Shown here piece by piece: positions 10,764 through 24,585 of a DNA stretch of 64,000 bases. The stretch is from Lindgomyces ingoldianus (taxonomy: Eukaryota; Ascomycota; Dothideomycetes; Pleosporales; Lindgomycetaceae). The notes beneath the pieces are model-generated. The model worked only from the letters and a program-made list of their open reading frames with translations. It was not told where the DNA came from and did no database searches. A program made the position numbers and the translations under genes. Position 1 is the first letter of the stretch. Every line of letters begins with the position of its first letter. The stretch spans positions 232,429 through 296,428 of the forward strand of contig NW_022985226.1 of the NCBI RefSeq assembly GCF_010093535.1, read 5' to 3'.

Positions 10764-12912
10764 CTAGAAGATTGTACCAAAATTCTCATCGACAACCGGA
10801 AGCGGCTTCCTCGGACTTGCCTGCTTCCCATTCTCATCCGTAGCCGGTTTCCTATGCCTGTACGCACCAGTCAGTCCTCTCCTCTGAAAACGCCCCCCAC
10901 CCCAACCCACTCCAAACCTCTGGAGAGAAGCTTAACATACCTAAACGTAAACCCCACAAAAAGCCCCTTGGACATCTTATCGTCCCTATCCGCCATACTC
11001 TCCAACGCTTGCTGTTTCTCGTGGACCTCTTTATACTTGGCCATATCCGCCTCATTTCCAAAATCATCAAAGTACCCCGCATCAGTCTCCGAGTCCAATT
11101 CTGGGACAAACGGCGCCTTGTTCTCGCGCAATTTGTTCCAATCCACCTCCGCAAAGTACTGGTGCGAATGGATCTCCGAGATGCCTCTGAATCGCGAGGT
11201 TTTCGCGGCGACGAGACGCGTGATGAGGTCCCAGGTGCGTTTTGAGAGGAAGTAGGAAGGGTCTTCATAGACTGGCTTGCGGAGCACTTTTTTCCATTGT
11301 TTGAGGTTCTGCCAGGTTTCATCGACCGTGGCGCCGGCGAAGGGGGGGTAGCCGGCAAGGGCTTCGAAGAGCATGCAGCCTAAGCTCCAGTAGTCGACAG
11401 TGAAGTCATACTCCTCTCCTTTGAGGACTTCAGGGGCCATGTAGTCAGGGCTGCCGACGATGCTCTTGGCGTAGTTGACGTCGCGCTCGCGCAGGGAACG
11501 ATAACCATCGCGACGTTCGGCGGCTGTTCGCTCCTCCATGGGGCGTCCAAAGGGGGCCCTGATGTCACCCACAGATTCAAGCTTGATGCGCATCGATTCA
11601 ATCTTGGCTGGAGCAAGCATACCCGCCGCGAGGCCGAAGTCGGTCAGCTTGACGTGTCCAGTACTGTCAATTAGGAAATTCTCTGGTTTGAGATCCCGGT
11701 GGATGTACCCAAGCTGGTGAAGAGAGTCAACGCAGGTGAACATTTCGGCGATGTAGAAGCGGGCGTGACGGTTGTGCAGGACGCCGGTGTTGTTCAGAAG
11801 GGTGCGGAAATCGCCGCCGGGAACGTATTCCTAATTGTGTTATTGATGACCCTTCCGCAATGCCCATTGAACTCACCATGGCCAGGTAGATGCTCTTGTC
11901 ATCCTGGAAGGCGTACAGCAGCCGGACTAGCCACTCGCTCTTTGCCGTTGTCAAGATGTCGCGCTCAGTCAGGACATGGCGAACCTCGTCCAGCTTGAAC
12001 AGGAGCTTCTTGCTCATCACCTTGAGGGCGCACACCTCGCGGGTGTCCTTCTTCTGGGCTAGGTACACCTGCCCATAGCCTCCCTGTCCGACCTGTGTGA
12101 GGATTTGGAAGTCGCCCTGCCTCAGCCGCGTGCGTCGCTTGCGGAGGTTGGCCCGCTCACGGCCGAGATATTGATTGAGTGCCTCATTATACTCAGTGTC
12201 GGGCGTGGCGGGCGGGGGAGGGTTCTGGGCCTTGAAATGGGTGAGTCGGTTTTGGCGCGCGTGAACATAGCTTAGCAGGTCGTAGTAGTAATCAAGGAAG
12301 TCTGCGAAGTCAGCACAACATATGCCAAGAGCCCGAGGATGACTAACAGAGCTGAGTGACGTTGGCGAGACGCTTTGCGGACGGCTTCCTAGCTTTTTCG
12401 AGCTCTTCTGCGGAGAGACGCTGCTGGCCATGATAGTAACGTGCTGACTGGTCTGCCTGCTGAGTCCGGTACGGCTCCTGGCGGGACTGGGCAGCGTGGG
12501 TAATGAAGCCGCTCTCCTTCTGAAGGCCAGGCCGGATCCCCGGCGGCGTGTTCTCCTTGTTTGTTGACTTGCGGCTAGGGCTACTCGGCCCGAGAGTGGT
12601 CAGGTCCTGCGTGGAGTAGTCGATGTCGTCACCCGCCTGCACGTTGGCCTTGTTTGGCGAAGTTGGAGTCTGTGGCTTGGGCTTTGAGGGAGAGCCAATG
12701 GTAGGGAGTAGCCTCATGGCATTCTCGAAGACGTGGGGGAGATCGAAAGCACCCGGCGGCTGGTGGTGTTTGCTCGGGCTGCCCTGGGGGGTTTGTTGCG
12801 GGCTGAGGAAGGCCTCCTGCGAGGGAGTTGACGGCCGGTCCATGTCGCTGAAGCGTGTGTGAAGAGGAGGTGGGGGGGTGGGAAATTGGAAGCTCTGCCT
12901 GTCTGCTTCCAT
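10764..12912 (-). CDS. dbf2: NDR/LATS-family AGC kinase, Dbf2/Sid2 orthologue (mitotic exit/septation)
   Basis: Exons on the minus strand: 12912-12348, 12301-11877, 11830-10941 and 10857-10764, giving 657 residues. Introns are 46, 46 and 83 bases. The start at 12912 has a strong context (CACCATGG); the frame extends 15 codons further up but has no ATG there. Residues 1-170 are S/P-rich and disordered, with IDYSTQDLTTLGPSSPSRKS, typical of filamentous Dbf2. Next come the Mob1-binding N-terminal region (about 185-250) and the kinase domain: glycine loop GQGGYG about 260-265, Lys 282, HRDLKPEN with Asp 376, DFG with Asp 394. An NDR-type insert before SIVGSPDYMAPEVL follows. The C-terminal hydrophobic motif GLFVGFTF is intact. 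Known role: with Mob1, the kinase drives mitotic exit and septum formation. Aspergillus calls it sidB. Confidence 0.95.
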
Positions 12913-13735
12913 GGTGTTCGTGTTTATGTTAGCGGAGTTGCAAAGTTGGGGGTTCAATGTCGATTTCGATGTCGATTTTAATGTCGATTGCCCGACAAAC
13001 CAACGGGCCGGGCGGGCTCTACCGTCGCCCCAGAGAAACAGGAAACCGAGTGGATGGAGAACTGAGATATCGGTGCAGGCAGCGTACAGAATAGGTCACT
13101 GTCAAGGAAGCGGTCTGCCACGATGAAGAGGGCCTGTCGAATCAAAAAGTGCTTTTGTGGGTGAGAGTTGACATTGTTTTGGCGGGGCTTGTCAACAACG
13201 CTAAGCCATACCCTTGTCGCTTTCGTCCCGACCTTGCAACCACTCACATTCCCGCTGCCCTTCACTGCACATCTGTAACACGCGCCATCGAATCGTTACG
13301 TTCAATTTCTAGGATTCGCGTTTACTGCATCTGTTGCTTACGTATATAATCGTGCCCGTCGTGGTTTGCTATCTAAATCCTTGACGCCGTCCCAGCAAAT
13401 TCTCCCTCCCCCTCCCCAAAAGCCACGAGGCTAACATGCTCCCCCATTGAACTCCATGGATCCACCCGTACGTAGAAACGCCATTGAAGGATCCGAGATG
13501 ATCGCAGTGCAAACAACATGCAGGGAAACTGTGATGGTGTGACGCCTGAACCCCTGCCGTTGGACGTGAAGAAACGAGGAATTGCTGGGTATTAGGGCGT
13601 CTGCGGACCCAAAACTCCGTTGCCTCGCGTTCTGTCCCCGCAACTCTAGTTCCTCTTCCATGCCTATGTAAATTATTGATTCAAAAGAAGTCGGTCCATT
13701 CTGTAGCGCTCGGTGGAGGTTCCCACAGCTGCCCC
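12913..13735. other. Intergenic region between the Dbf2 and RING genes
   Basis: Upstream of the Dbf2 gene there is a GTCGATTTCGATGTCGATTT-like run (about 12957-12988). The rest holds the Dbf2 promoter and the 3' flank of the RING gene. No coding signal. Confidence 0.5.
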
Positions 13736-15215
13736 TCAGATGTGCGCGAAATCCCCATCCAGCTCCCTCACCCTCGCCAGCTGCTCTATGAGGCGGTGCT
13801 CTTCCCGGCCGAATCCCCCCTGGTCCATGGTATTGCGGAGGAAGTTCAATGCCTCTGGAGACAAGGTGGCTGCAAATGCCGGCGACGTGAATCGCATTGG
13901 TTTAATCAAAAGCTCCCGGCACATGGGGCATGTGATCTTGTTCTTATGCGTCTTGCACGTTTCGAACCACGTATTGATGCAATGCTCGCCAAAGACGTGC
14001 TTGCAGGGAAGCTGGATAGCAACTTCCTCCTCTTCGCTCGGCTGCACGTGCTTCTTTGAGTAATCCTTCTGGCAAATGTCACAAGTGGGAGATGAGTCTC
14101 CTGGAAGCTCGCTCGGCAGGAAGTGCCTGAGCTTGTCTCGGAGCTCCTGCATCTGGCCGGCCGTGGGAGTGTTGCCATCGACGAAATGGCTTCGTCGAAT
14201 ATCTCGGCTTGCGGGTGCTTGTGTCCGGCGCCTCTGAGCCAATCGAGCTCGGGAGGCAGCCTGGTCAACCTCAGAGGGGCTGCTGGTGTGATGTAAATCA
14301 TTAGCATACCTGTTACGCATTAGCATCATCGTCAGATGGGCTGGCTGGTTGCTTTGAAGATGAGTGAAGGGGATGATACCTATCGAACGATCGCCTGTGG
14401 GATGTCCGCGGGGAAACACTACGGTCAGAGCGACGACTGTCTGCACTGGCAAATGGCAGCGGGCGGCGGTCTGGTCGGCTAGGTACCTGAAGGGAATGCT
14501 GAGATTGCCGCTCGTAGGATGGTCTCCGGTTTGGCGACGTAAGTAGACGCGGCGGGTCAAGAAGCTCGGAATTAACGCCCCTGATGGAGCCCCGACCTTG
14601 AGGGGTAGGTGGCACATTGTTGCCATCGAAACGGCCAGAGGGCGGGGTTGAAGGAGCTGGTTGCATCTGGTCCGACCGTCGGCCGGAGAATGAACTGAAG
14701 CTAGACATTGAAGGCGGTGGAACATGGGAAGGATAGGCAAGGCTCGGGAAAAACATGCCGCCGTTCGCCGGCTGAATTAGGGGTGGCATATCGAGATCAG
14801 GTTGGGCTTCGGACATATCTGGATGTTGACTACCCTGCATCTGCTGGCCATGAAAAACATTTGCGTTTGGAGGTTGGCCGGGTCCATTCTGGAACATGCC
14901 CGCTGATGGGAGCATATATCCACCCGTGTGGTGAGCTGCTTGGGCGAATTGCTGGTAGTGAGAGACTCTGCTCTGGTTGAGGTACCCAAATGGCATGTCG
15001 TGACCTTGCATAGGGTCCGACATTTGCACGCCGTGGTGGTTTGGGTGAGGGAAGTGTGGGAAGGCAGAGGTTTCATAAGCTACGTAGGAGTTGTAGTGGG
15101 CAAAGGGCGGAAAGAGGGGGTGCGCTGAGGTTTCCTGGTCCTGGGGTTGAGGATTCGGCGGATTCGGCATGGAGTAATGGTAATGAAGAGGAGTGCCGTA
15201 GTTTGAATCCGCCAT
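13736..15215 (-). CDS. RING finger protein, probable E3 ubiquitin ligase
   Basis: Exons 15215-14380 and 14309-13736 give 469 residues. The 70-base intron (GTATCA...AACAG, branch GCTAATG) restores D-R-Y-A-N-D across the junction. The start at 15215 has a good context (CCCCCATGG). Residues 1-270 are a long P/S/H/Q-rich disordered region without known domains. The RING lies near 355-410: CDIC at 355-358, PCKHVFGEHC at 380-389 and CPMC at 406-409. The sixth position of the usual C-x-H-x2-H/C-x2-C core is Gly 386, and an extra His sits at 388, so the zinc site is atypical, though this HVFG form occurs in other fungal RINGs as far as I recall. No transmembrane segment. Substrates are unknown. It is transcribed in the same direction as dbf2 but with a separate promoter. 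Confidence 0.82.
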
Positions 15216-16733
15216 GGGGGTTCGGGTGCGCCTGGGCGGAGGCTTTGGATTTTGACAGGACTCTTCAGGCTCGGGTTGAGAGTCCAAGACGGTAGTGTGA
15301 CGGCAATGTGTGTGCGAGACTGGATAAGGCGGGTCAAGGTTGGCCGAGGCAACGTAATTGAGCAAGACGGCCAGAGTGCTCTTGACACAGAAACGAAGTG
15401 AATCCGTCGGGTGGGCAGGACAAGGCTCCAACGTTCGTCATTGACAAAGAGACGGTATCTACTGGGTGGGCAGCGGGCGGTAGGAAATCAGCGTCCTGTG
15501 AGCGGTCACGAATTCACAACGGCGAGTAATGCCCGTAGAAAGTGCTAGCCGGCGTGGGGTGACAGTGAAGGGCGGGAAACGGAACGCAGGACCGAGTGAG
15601 GTTGAAGAAGCAAGGTGGATTGAGGTTCCGGGTGTGGAGTTGATGAGAGGGGCACTGGGCTTGTTGGCTTGGTTAGTCAGGTGTGCGACACAGCGACGGG
15701 CTCCGTGGTCGTCATATAAAACGGGGCTGGACCAGGGCGGAGAGGAGCGAGCGAGGAACACGGCCAGTGTATAAAGCGTCAGCTGCTGGCTCCGGCGGCT
15801 GGGCGAGGGAGCGAGAACGTGATGAGACGAAGCGGCAGAGTACAGTCGCTTCGCCGCGAAAACCTACTGAATCGTCTGGCCAGGCAGGTCGGAGCTCACT
15901 TGCATGGAGCAGACACTGACGAGCAGAGTCTGGAGCGGTGCCGAGCGGCCTGGGAACGAAAAGTGCACTCACGACGCCTGCTAGCGAGCCTACGACAGTC
16001 TATGTGGCCTTCCTACCCGCCGAGACAAAAGTAGATACAGGACCAGCACCAGCATTCTCGCAAAGCGCGCAACACGCCTGCCCGCGGAAGCCACAGATAC
16101 GTACTTTGCAGGGACCACGAGCGACAGCTGGATCACTCGGCTCTTCGCTTGCCGGGAGCCAGGCATGAGGCAGAGTCTGCCTCTTCCTCCAGCGCCTCAG
16201 AGCCTCTCCAGCGGTGCCTGCTGGATGCCACGGGGGGCAGTAAGCGTGGTAGTGAGAAGCCAGACGGTGGACATATCGGGCCGCCGAGAGTGGTGGGAAC
16301 TCTATGGCAGCCTGCAGGTCCAAACAGACGGGGATTGAAAGCAGGAGAAGAAGAGGAAGAAGAAGAAGAAGAATAAGAATAAGAAGAAGAATTGCACCAG
16401 CGGGAGATGCAAAAGAAGGCGAGAACTGCATGTGCCGCTAGTTCCTGCCTTGTTCACCTGGATAGTTCTCCCTGGTGTAGAAGATGCTTGATCAGCATTC
16501 GACGGGGGAGTGTGACCGCAGACGACCGGTGGAGGGGAAAGTATTTCAAAAAAATTTGAAGTGTGCACGCCAAGACACCCCGAAATCTCCCGAACCTCCA
16601 GCAATTATTCATGCTCGACAGCCGTGAAGTTTGCAAACTGTCATGGTCTTCATCTCATCTTCTTGCCGTCTTGTGCATCCAATTGCGCTCTCTCCAATTG
16701 TGCATCGCTGGCGCGTCACCTGCGCATCTCGCC
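15216..16733. other. Divergent promoter region between the RING and fumarase genes
   Basis: About 1.5 kb shared by two genes that point away from each other. It is purine/pyrimidine-skewed and contains a GAA/AAG microsatellite at about 16338-16393. The frame upstream of the RING start is open but lacks an ATG. Confidence 0.55.
16338..16393 (+). repeat. (GAA)n microsatellite, imperfect
   Basis: About 55 bases made almost only of AAG/GAA units with a few GGAAG and TAAG interruptions, in the fumarase 5' region. Confidence 0.85.
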
Positions 16734-18472
16734 ATGTTTCGATCCGCCCAAACAAAGCTCCGCCCTGCCGAGGCCACCATCTTACGAGGTTCTTTTGCAC
16801 ATGCGAGATTCCCCTCGATTACAACCCCATCTCGGGTGTGTAGCCATGCATCCTGCCGGCAGAGTAGAGCTCTCTCCACCGCAATCCGACCAACGTCTGC
16901 CTCCTACACCCAATTGCACCCCCAACCCATCTTTACCCGTCGTTCATTCGCATTCACTAGCAGAATGGCCTCCACTCGCACAGAGTCTGATGCCTTCGGC
17001 GAAATCCAGGTGCCGTCAGACAAGTACTGGGGCGCCCAGACGGAGCGGTCGCTGGAGAACTTCAAGATCAACCAGCCGCAGGATCGCATGCCCCCGCCAA
17101 TTGTGCGGGCATTTGGTATTCTCAAGGGCGCTGCGGCCACCGTGAATATGAAGTTCGGGCTGGGTATGGCATACTGATCCTCTGAATCACCCATGTTAGT
17201 AACCATATTAACAGACCCGAAGCTCGGAGGGGCCATCCAGCAGGCTGCGGCGGAGGTTGCATCCCTCAAGCTCGTCGACCACTTTCCCCTCGTGGTCTGG
17301 CAGACCGGATCCGGCACCCAGTCCAACATGAATGCCAACGAAGTCATCTCTAACCGTGCCATTGAAATCCTCGGAGGAACAATGGGTTCGAAGAAGCCGG
17401 TGCACCCCAATGACCATGTCAACATGTCCGCATCTTCCAACGATACCTTCCCAACCGTCATGCACATCGCCGCCGTCCTTGACCTCGAGGAGTCGCTGCT
17501 ACCCGCCCTCATCAGCCTCCGAGATGCCCTGAAGAAGAAGAGCGGACAATTTGAGAAGATCATCAAGATCGGCAGGACCCATTTGCAAGATGCCACTCCA
17601 TTGACGTTGGGCCAGGAGTTCTCTGGCTACGTCCAACAATTGGATTTTGGCATTGACCGAGTGAACTCTGCTCTCCCTAGGCTGAAGATGCTGGCTCAAG
17701 GTGGAACTGCGGTTGGAACTGGTATCAACACGTTTAAGGGCTTTGCGGAAGACATTGCTGCCGAAGTCAGCAAAATGACCGGCCACGAGTTCGTAACCGC
17801 ACCAAACAAGTTTGAGGCACTTGCTGCTCACGATGCCATTGTAGAGGCATCTGGTCAATTGAACACGCTGGCCACATCCTTGTTCAAAATCGCCCAAGAC
17901 ATCCGCTTCCTTGGGTCCGGCCCACGATGCGGCTTGGGAGAACTTAAGCTGCCAGAGAACGAACCCGGATCTTCCATCATGCCTGGGAAGGTCAATCCGA
18001 CCCAGTGTGAGTCATTGACTATGGTCTGCACACAGGTCTTTGGCAACCACGCTGCCACAACGTTTGCTGGCTCTCAGGGCAATTTCGAGTTGAATGTCTT
18101 CAAACCGGTGATGATTAGGAACTTGCTCCACAGCTCGAGGCTCCTGGCCGACGGAATGAGGAGTTTCGAGAAGAACCTTGTGGAAGGAATCGAGGCTGAC
18201 GAAAAGCGCATCACCGCTTTACTAAATGAGAGGTGAGGCTGGCCAACCTAAACCTAGTATTACCCACACTAACCGTAATAAATAGTTTGATGCTGGTGAC
18301 TTGTTTGAACCCAATTATTGGATACGATATGGCGAGTAAAGTTGCCAAGAATGCGCACAAGAAAGGCCTGACTCTCAAAGAGAGCGCAATGGAGCTTAAG
18401 GCTCTCAGCGATGCCGACTTCGACAAGCACGTGCGTCCAGAGCTCATGATTGCTCCGAAGGAGAAGAAATAA
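16734..18472 (+). CDS. fum1: Fumarate hydratase, class II (fumarase), mitochondrial with internal cytosolic start
   Basis: Exons 16734-17163, 17215-18232 and 18286-18472 give 544 residues. Introns are 51 and 53 bases, the second with a CACTAAC branch site. It converts fumarate and water to L-malate in the TCA cycle. Class II marks: [38 protein letters not shown], and the signature [11 protein letters not shown] at about 395-405 with its catalytic-loop serine. The first 75 or so residues are Arg/Ser/Ala-rich with almost no acidic residues, as expected of a mitochondrial presequence. An in-frame ATG at 16965 ([17 protein letters not shown]) begins exactly at the mature enzyme and could give a cytosolic form. 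Fungal fumarase is known to be dual-located. Smc5 follows 337 bases downstream in the same direction. Confidence 0.96.
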
Positions 18473-18809
18473 GCGGAATCAAAACTGTAGATAGACTAGT
18501 AAAATGGCGTGTATGTGTAAACGAAGAATGAGAATCTACGGCTTTCATTTGAGATTTATCTGTTAAAATGAATATGGAAGTGAACTCGGAAGTAAACTCG
18601 GAAGTGAACTCGGCAGTGGACTCGGAAGTGAACCCTTGTCAGGCCAAAGTGATGAAGTTATATGGCACGTGACTGACGCTGAGACGCTCGGCCCTCCGTG
18701 CGCGACACTGCCCAATCAGGCCTAATTAGTTTTGAGCAGCCTCTAGAAACCCCGTCGCGTCGGCAGCACGACTATCACCCACACAGCCTCGTGCTTCACC
18801 ACCGCAGCC
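18473..18809. other. Fumarase-Smc5 intergenic region
   Basis: 337 bases with a 12-base tandem repeat (separate entry) and a GGCACGTGACTGACG-like motif near 18665, both upstream of the Smc5 start. Likely the fumarase terminator plus Smc5 promoter. Confidence 0.55.
18576..18635 (+). repeat. Five tandem copies of a 12-base unit
   Basis: Consensus GGAAGTGAACTC, five consecutive copies in perfect 12-base register with four substitutions in all. It sits 104 bases past the fumarase stop. Confidence 0.9.
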
Positions 18810-22527
<3,718 letters not shown>

Positions 22528-23402
22528 TTAGAATGAGTGAGATTAGTATTAGTATTGGTATTAGTGTTAGGATTAGGATTGGATTGAGGTTGGGGTTGGG
22601 TAATTGGTGTTAATTGGTGTTGTGGTCAGGTCTTATATATTGGTGATAGCGTTCTTGATGAAGTCATGGAAGATATGAGATATTCTAAGTGCGTTGGTAA
22701 CGCTGAGCATGTCTTCGGGGGTCCTCCCCGATCGGTTATCTTCGGCTTGTAGTCACTGAAGGGACGCATATTACATATCACTGCACACTTTCATTGATTT
22801 GCTTAGTGCGACGAGTTATTCCCAGTCTCGGATATTAACAGGTGGAAGCTCGTGGGGACGGGTCAGAAGTGGGTAGTACAACGAGTGTTGGGCTACTATT
22901 TGTTTACATTTGCTTCCATCGCACACACAATGTTACGCGGGTCCGACCAAAAAAACTAACGTTCTTTGTAAAATATCTCTTCGTGTTACATTTGTGGCAA
23001 TTTAAAGGGGCATTTGGTTGCGTTAACACACATTCGTCGAAAGGATATCGCACGTTCTTCACCAGGACCCTGGATTCGTGTTGCGAAGTACAATGCTTTC
23101 CGAGAAGGGCCTTCGAGAATCTGACAGGGTTTTTACCCGTACGTCTGCTAGGTCGGAAGGGTTTGCCTCGTGTTGTAGCATGAGAAGTCGGACGTTCCTC
23201 CCTTCCAGCTTGGAATTTAGATATAAGTTCCTACACTTAGTCGTTTCCTGTTTCTTCAAACTCAACCCTATCTTGCCCATACTCAGTTCTTAAGTTACTT
23301 TCCTCCCTCCTTTATTTCATCAACAACACCCTATCCCCCATCAGACTATCCCACAAACCGCACCCCATTCCACCCTGACTCAACCCGCCAACGCTACCCA
23401 CA
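22528..23402. other. Intergenic region after Smc5 with degenerate TTAG/GGATT repeats
   Basis: Just past the Smc5 stop, 22533-22600 is a run of ATTAGT/ATTGGT/GTTAGGATTAGG-like words. The rest has no convincing coding signal; an open plus frame at 22842-23183 looks random. Confidence 0.5.
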
Positions 23403-24278
23403 ATGCTAACGCCCACAATCATCTTCCTCCTTCTACTTACCCTCGCCCTCGCCTCCCCTCTAACCTCTCGCTCCCATCCCGAAGGCTGGCCAATCCCCGA
23501 AATGAAACTCCACTTTATGGGCACTTCTACCCAAACCCCTATCCCGTGGGCTCCGAATAATGGATTCGATTCCACAATTGAGTTCACCGTTGTTTTCCCT
23601 CTAGGTACGTAGTTTCAACTGTCCTGATACCTCCGTCTGCTGTGTGCGTCTGCATCGTCAGCGGCCAGTCTCACTCCCATTACTCCTCATCTCTTCCCTG
23701 CTCCCTTCATCAAAAAGGACTCTTCCGCCCCACTAGCCAAACGCAACTCCAACTAACAATTCCCACCTCCCTGATCAAGCCTAATCTAAACCGAATCTCT
23801 TCTAACGTTCACCTTTGTTAGGCAAAGCAACATGCACAGCGCACTGGCCCGAAGGTCAACTCCCGACAACGACGATTTCATGTGGGAAGAATGAAAGCGA
23901 AGAGCCCGTTGAATTCAGTCTTAGCAAAAGAGAAGATAGGGACGGGGCATTTAATGAATGTAATTTTGTTCTGCATGTTGAGAAGAGGGGTACAAATGGG
24001 TAAAAACTCCCCTTCCGTTCCCCCTTTTCCTCTTACCCCTTTCCCCTTTGCTCCTTTCCCCGAAAGTCAGGTTTTTTGATGGATGTGTCTGACGGATGTT
24101 GGGGGCTAGGAAAACATACACAGGTGCTCAGCCGATCGGTTGCAATGATCCGCAAGTTCCAAATAGTTATCTGACGTGTTTGTCTGGGCGGCCGTTTGAT
24201 GGGATTCGGTGTAGTTTGAAGGGGCCCATGAGTTGGATGGAGGATTTGGTTTTGTTGGGGGAGTGTGAAGACTGCTGA
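23403..24278 (+). CDS. Small secreted 8-cysteine protein, three exons
   Basis: Exons 23403-23604, 23822-23999 and 24110-24278 give 182 residues. Introns of 217 and 110 bases are unusually long for this window, so the exon 1-2 join is less sure. The protein starts with a clear signal peptide (hydrophobic core IIFLLLLTLALAS). The mature part then holds eight cysteines: T-C-T at the exon 2 start, ISC, NEC, IGC, LTC, IRC, GEC and the C-terminal Cys. FDSTIEFTVVFP followed by CTAHWPEGQLPTTTISC recalls the beta-sandwich AA1-like/allergen-type small fungal proteins, but I would not assign the family. The even number of cysteines suggests disulfides and an extracellular role, such as an effector or surface protein. 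The gene converges with the polyglycine membrane protein gene downstream. Confidence 0.68.
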
Positions 24279-24585
24279 TTGGGATAAAAGATGGAGGGGG
24301 CATACAAGGAGGGAGTGAGATCGGGAACAGGGAAGAAGAGTGTTGTTTAGAGGGAAGCGTAAATGAATTTAGTCGTTATTAGGAATTTGGAAATGCATAC
24401 ATTATATAGACGTTGATGATCATGATTCGAGCAGGAGCAGGAACAAGAACGATTTGCATATCGCACACACCCTGGGTATCCGCAACAACAACCCGAACGA
24501 TGATCATAACAGGACAGACAGATAAAACCTCAAGAAAAGCACAAACCTACCCCCTATCTCTCAGCCCCCAGCTCTCACTGCCAGC
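24279..24585. other. Convergent 3' flank
   Basis: 307 bases between the stop of the secreted protein gene (plus) and the stop of the membrane protein gene (minus). Nothing beyond presumed 3' UTRs. Confidence 0.5.

Noticed and set aside
12913..12957. Upstream extension of the Dbf2 frame by 15 codons
   Set aside because: It begins with TTG, not ATG; the ATG at 12912 has an ideal context.
18576..18635. Possible CRISPR array
   Set aside because: Units are directly adjacent with no spacers, and the genome is fungal.
22842..23183. Open frame of 113 codons after Smc5
   Set aside because: Random-looking composition, no signal peptide or domain, no supporting splice structure.
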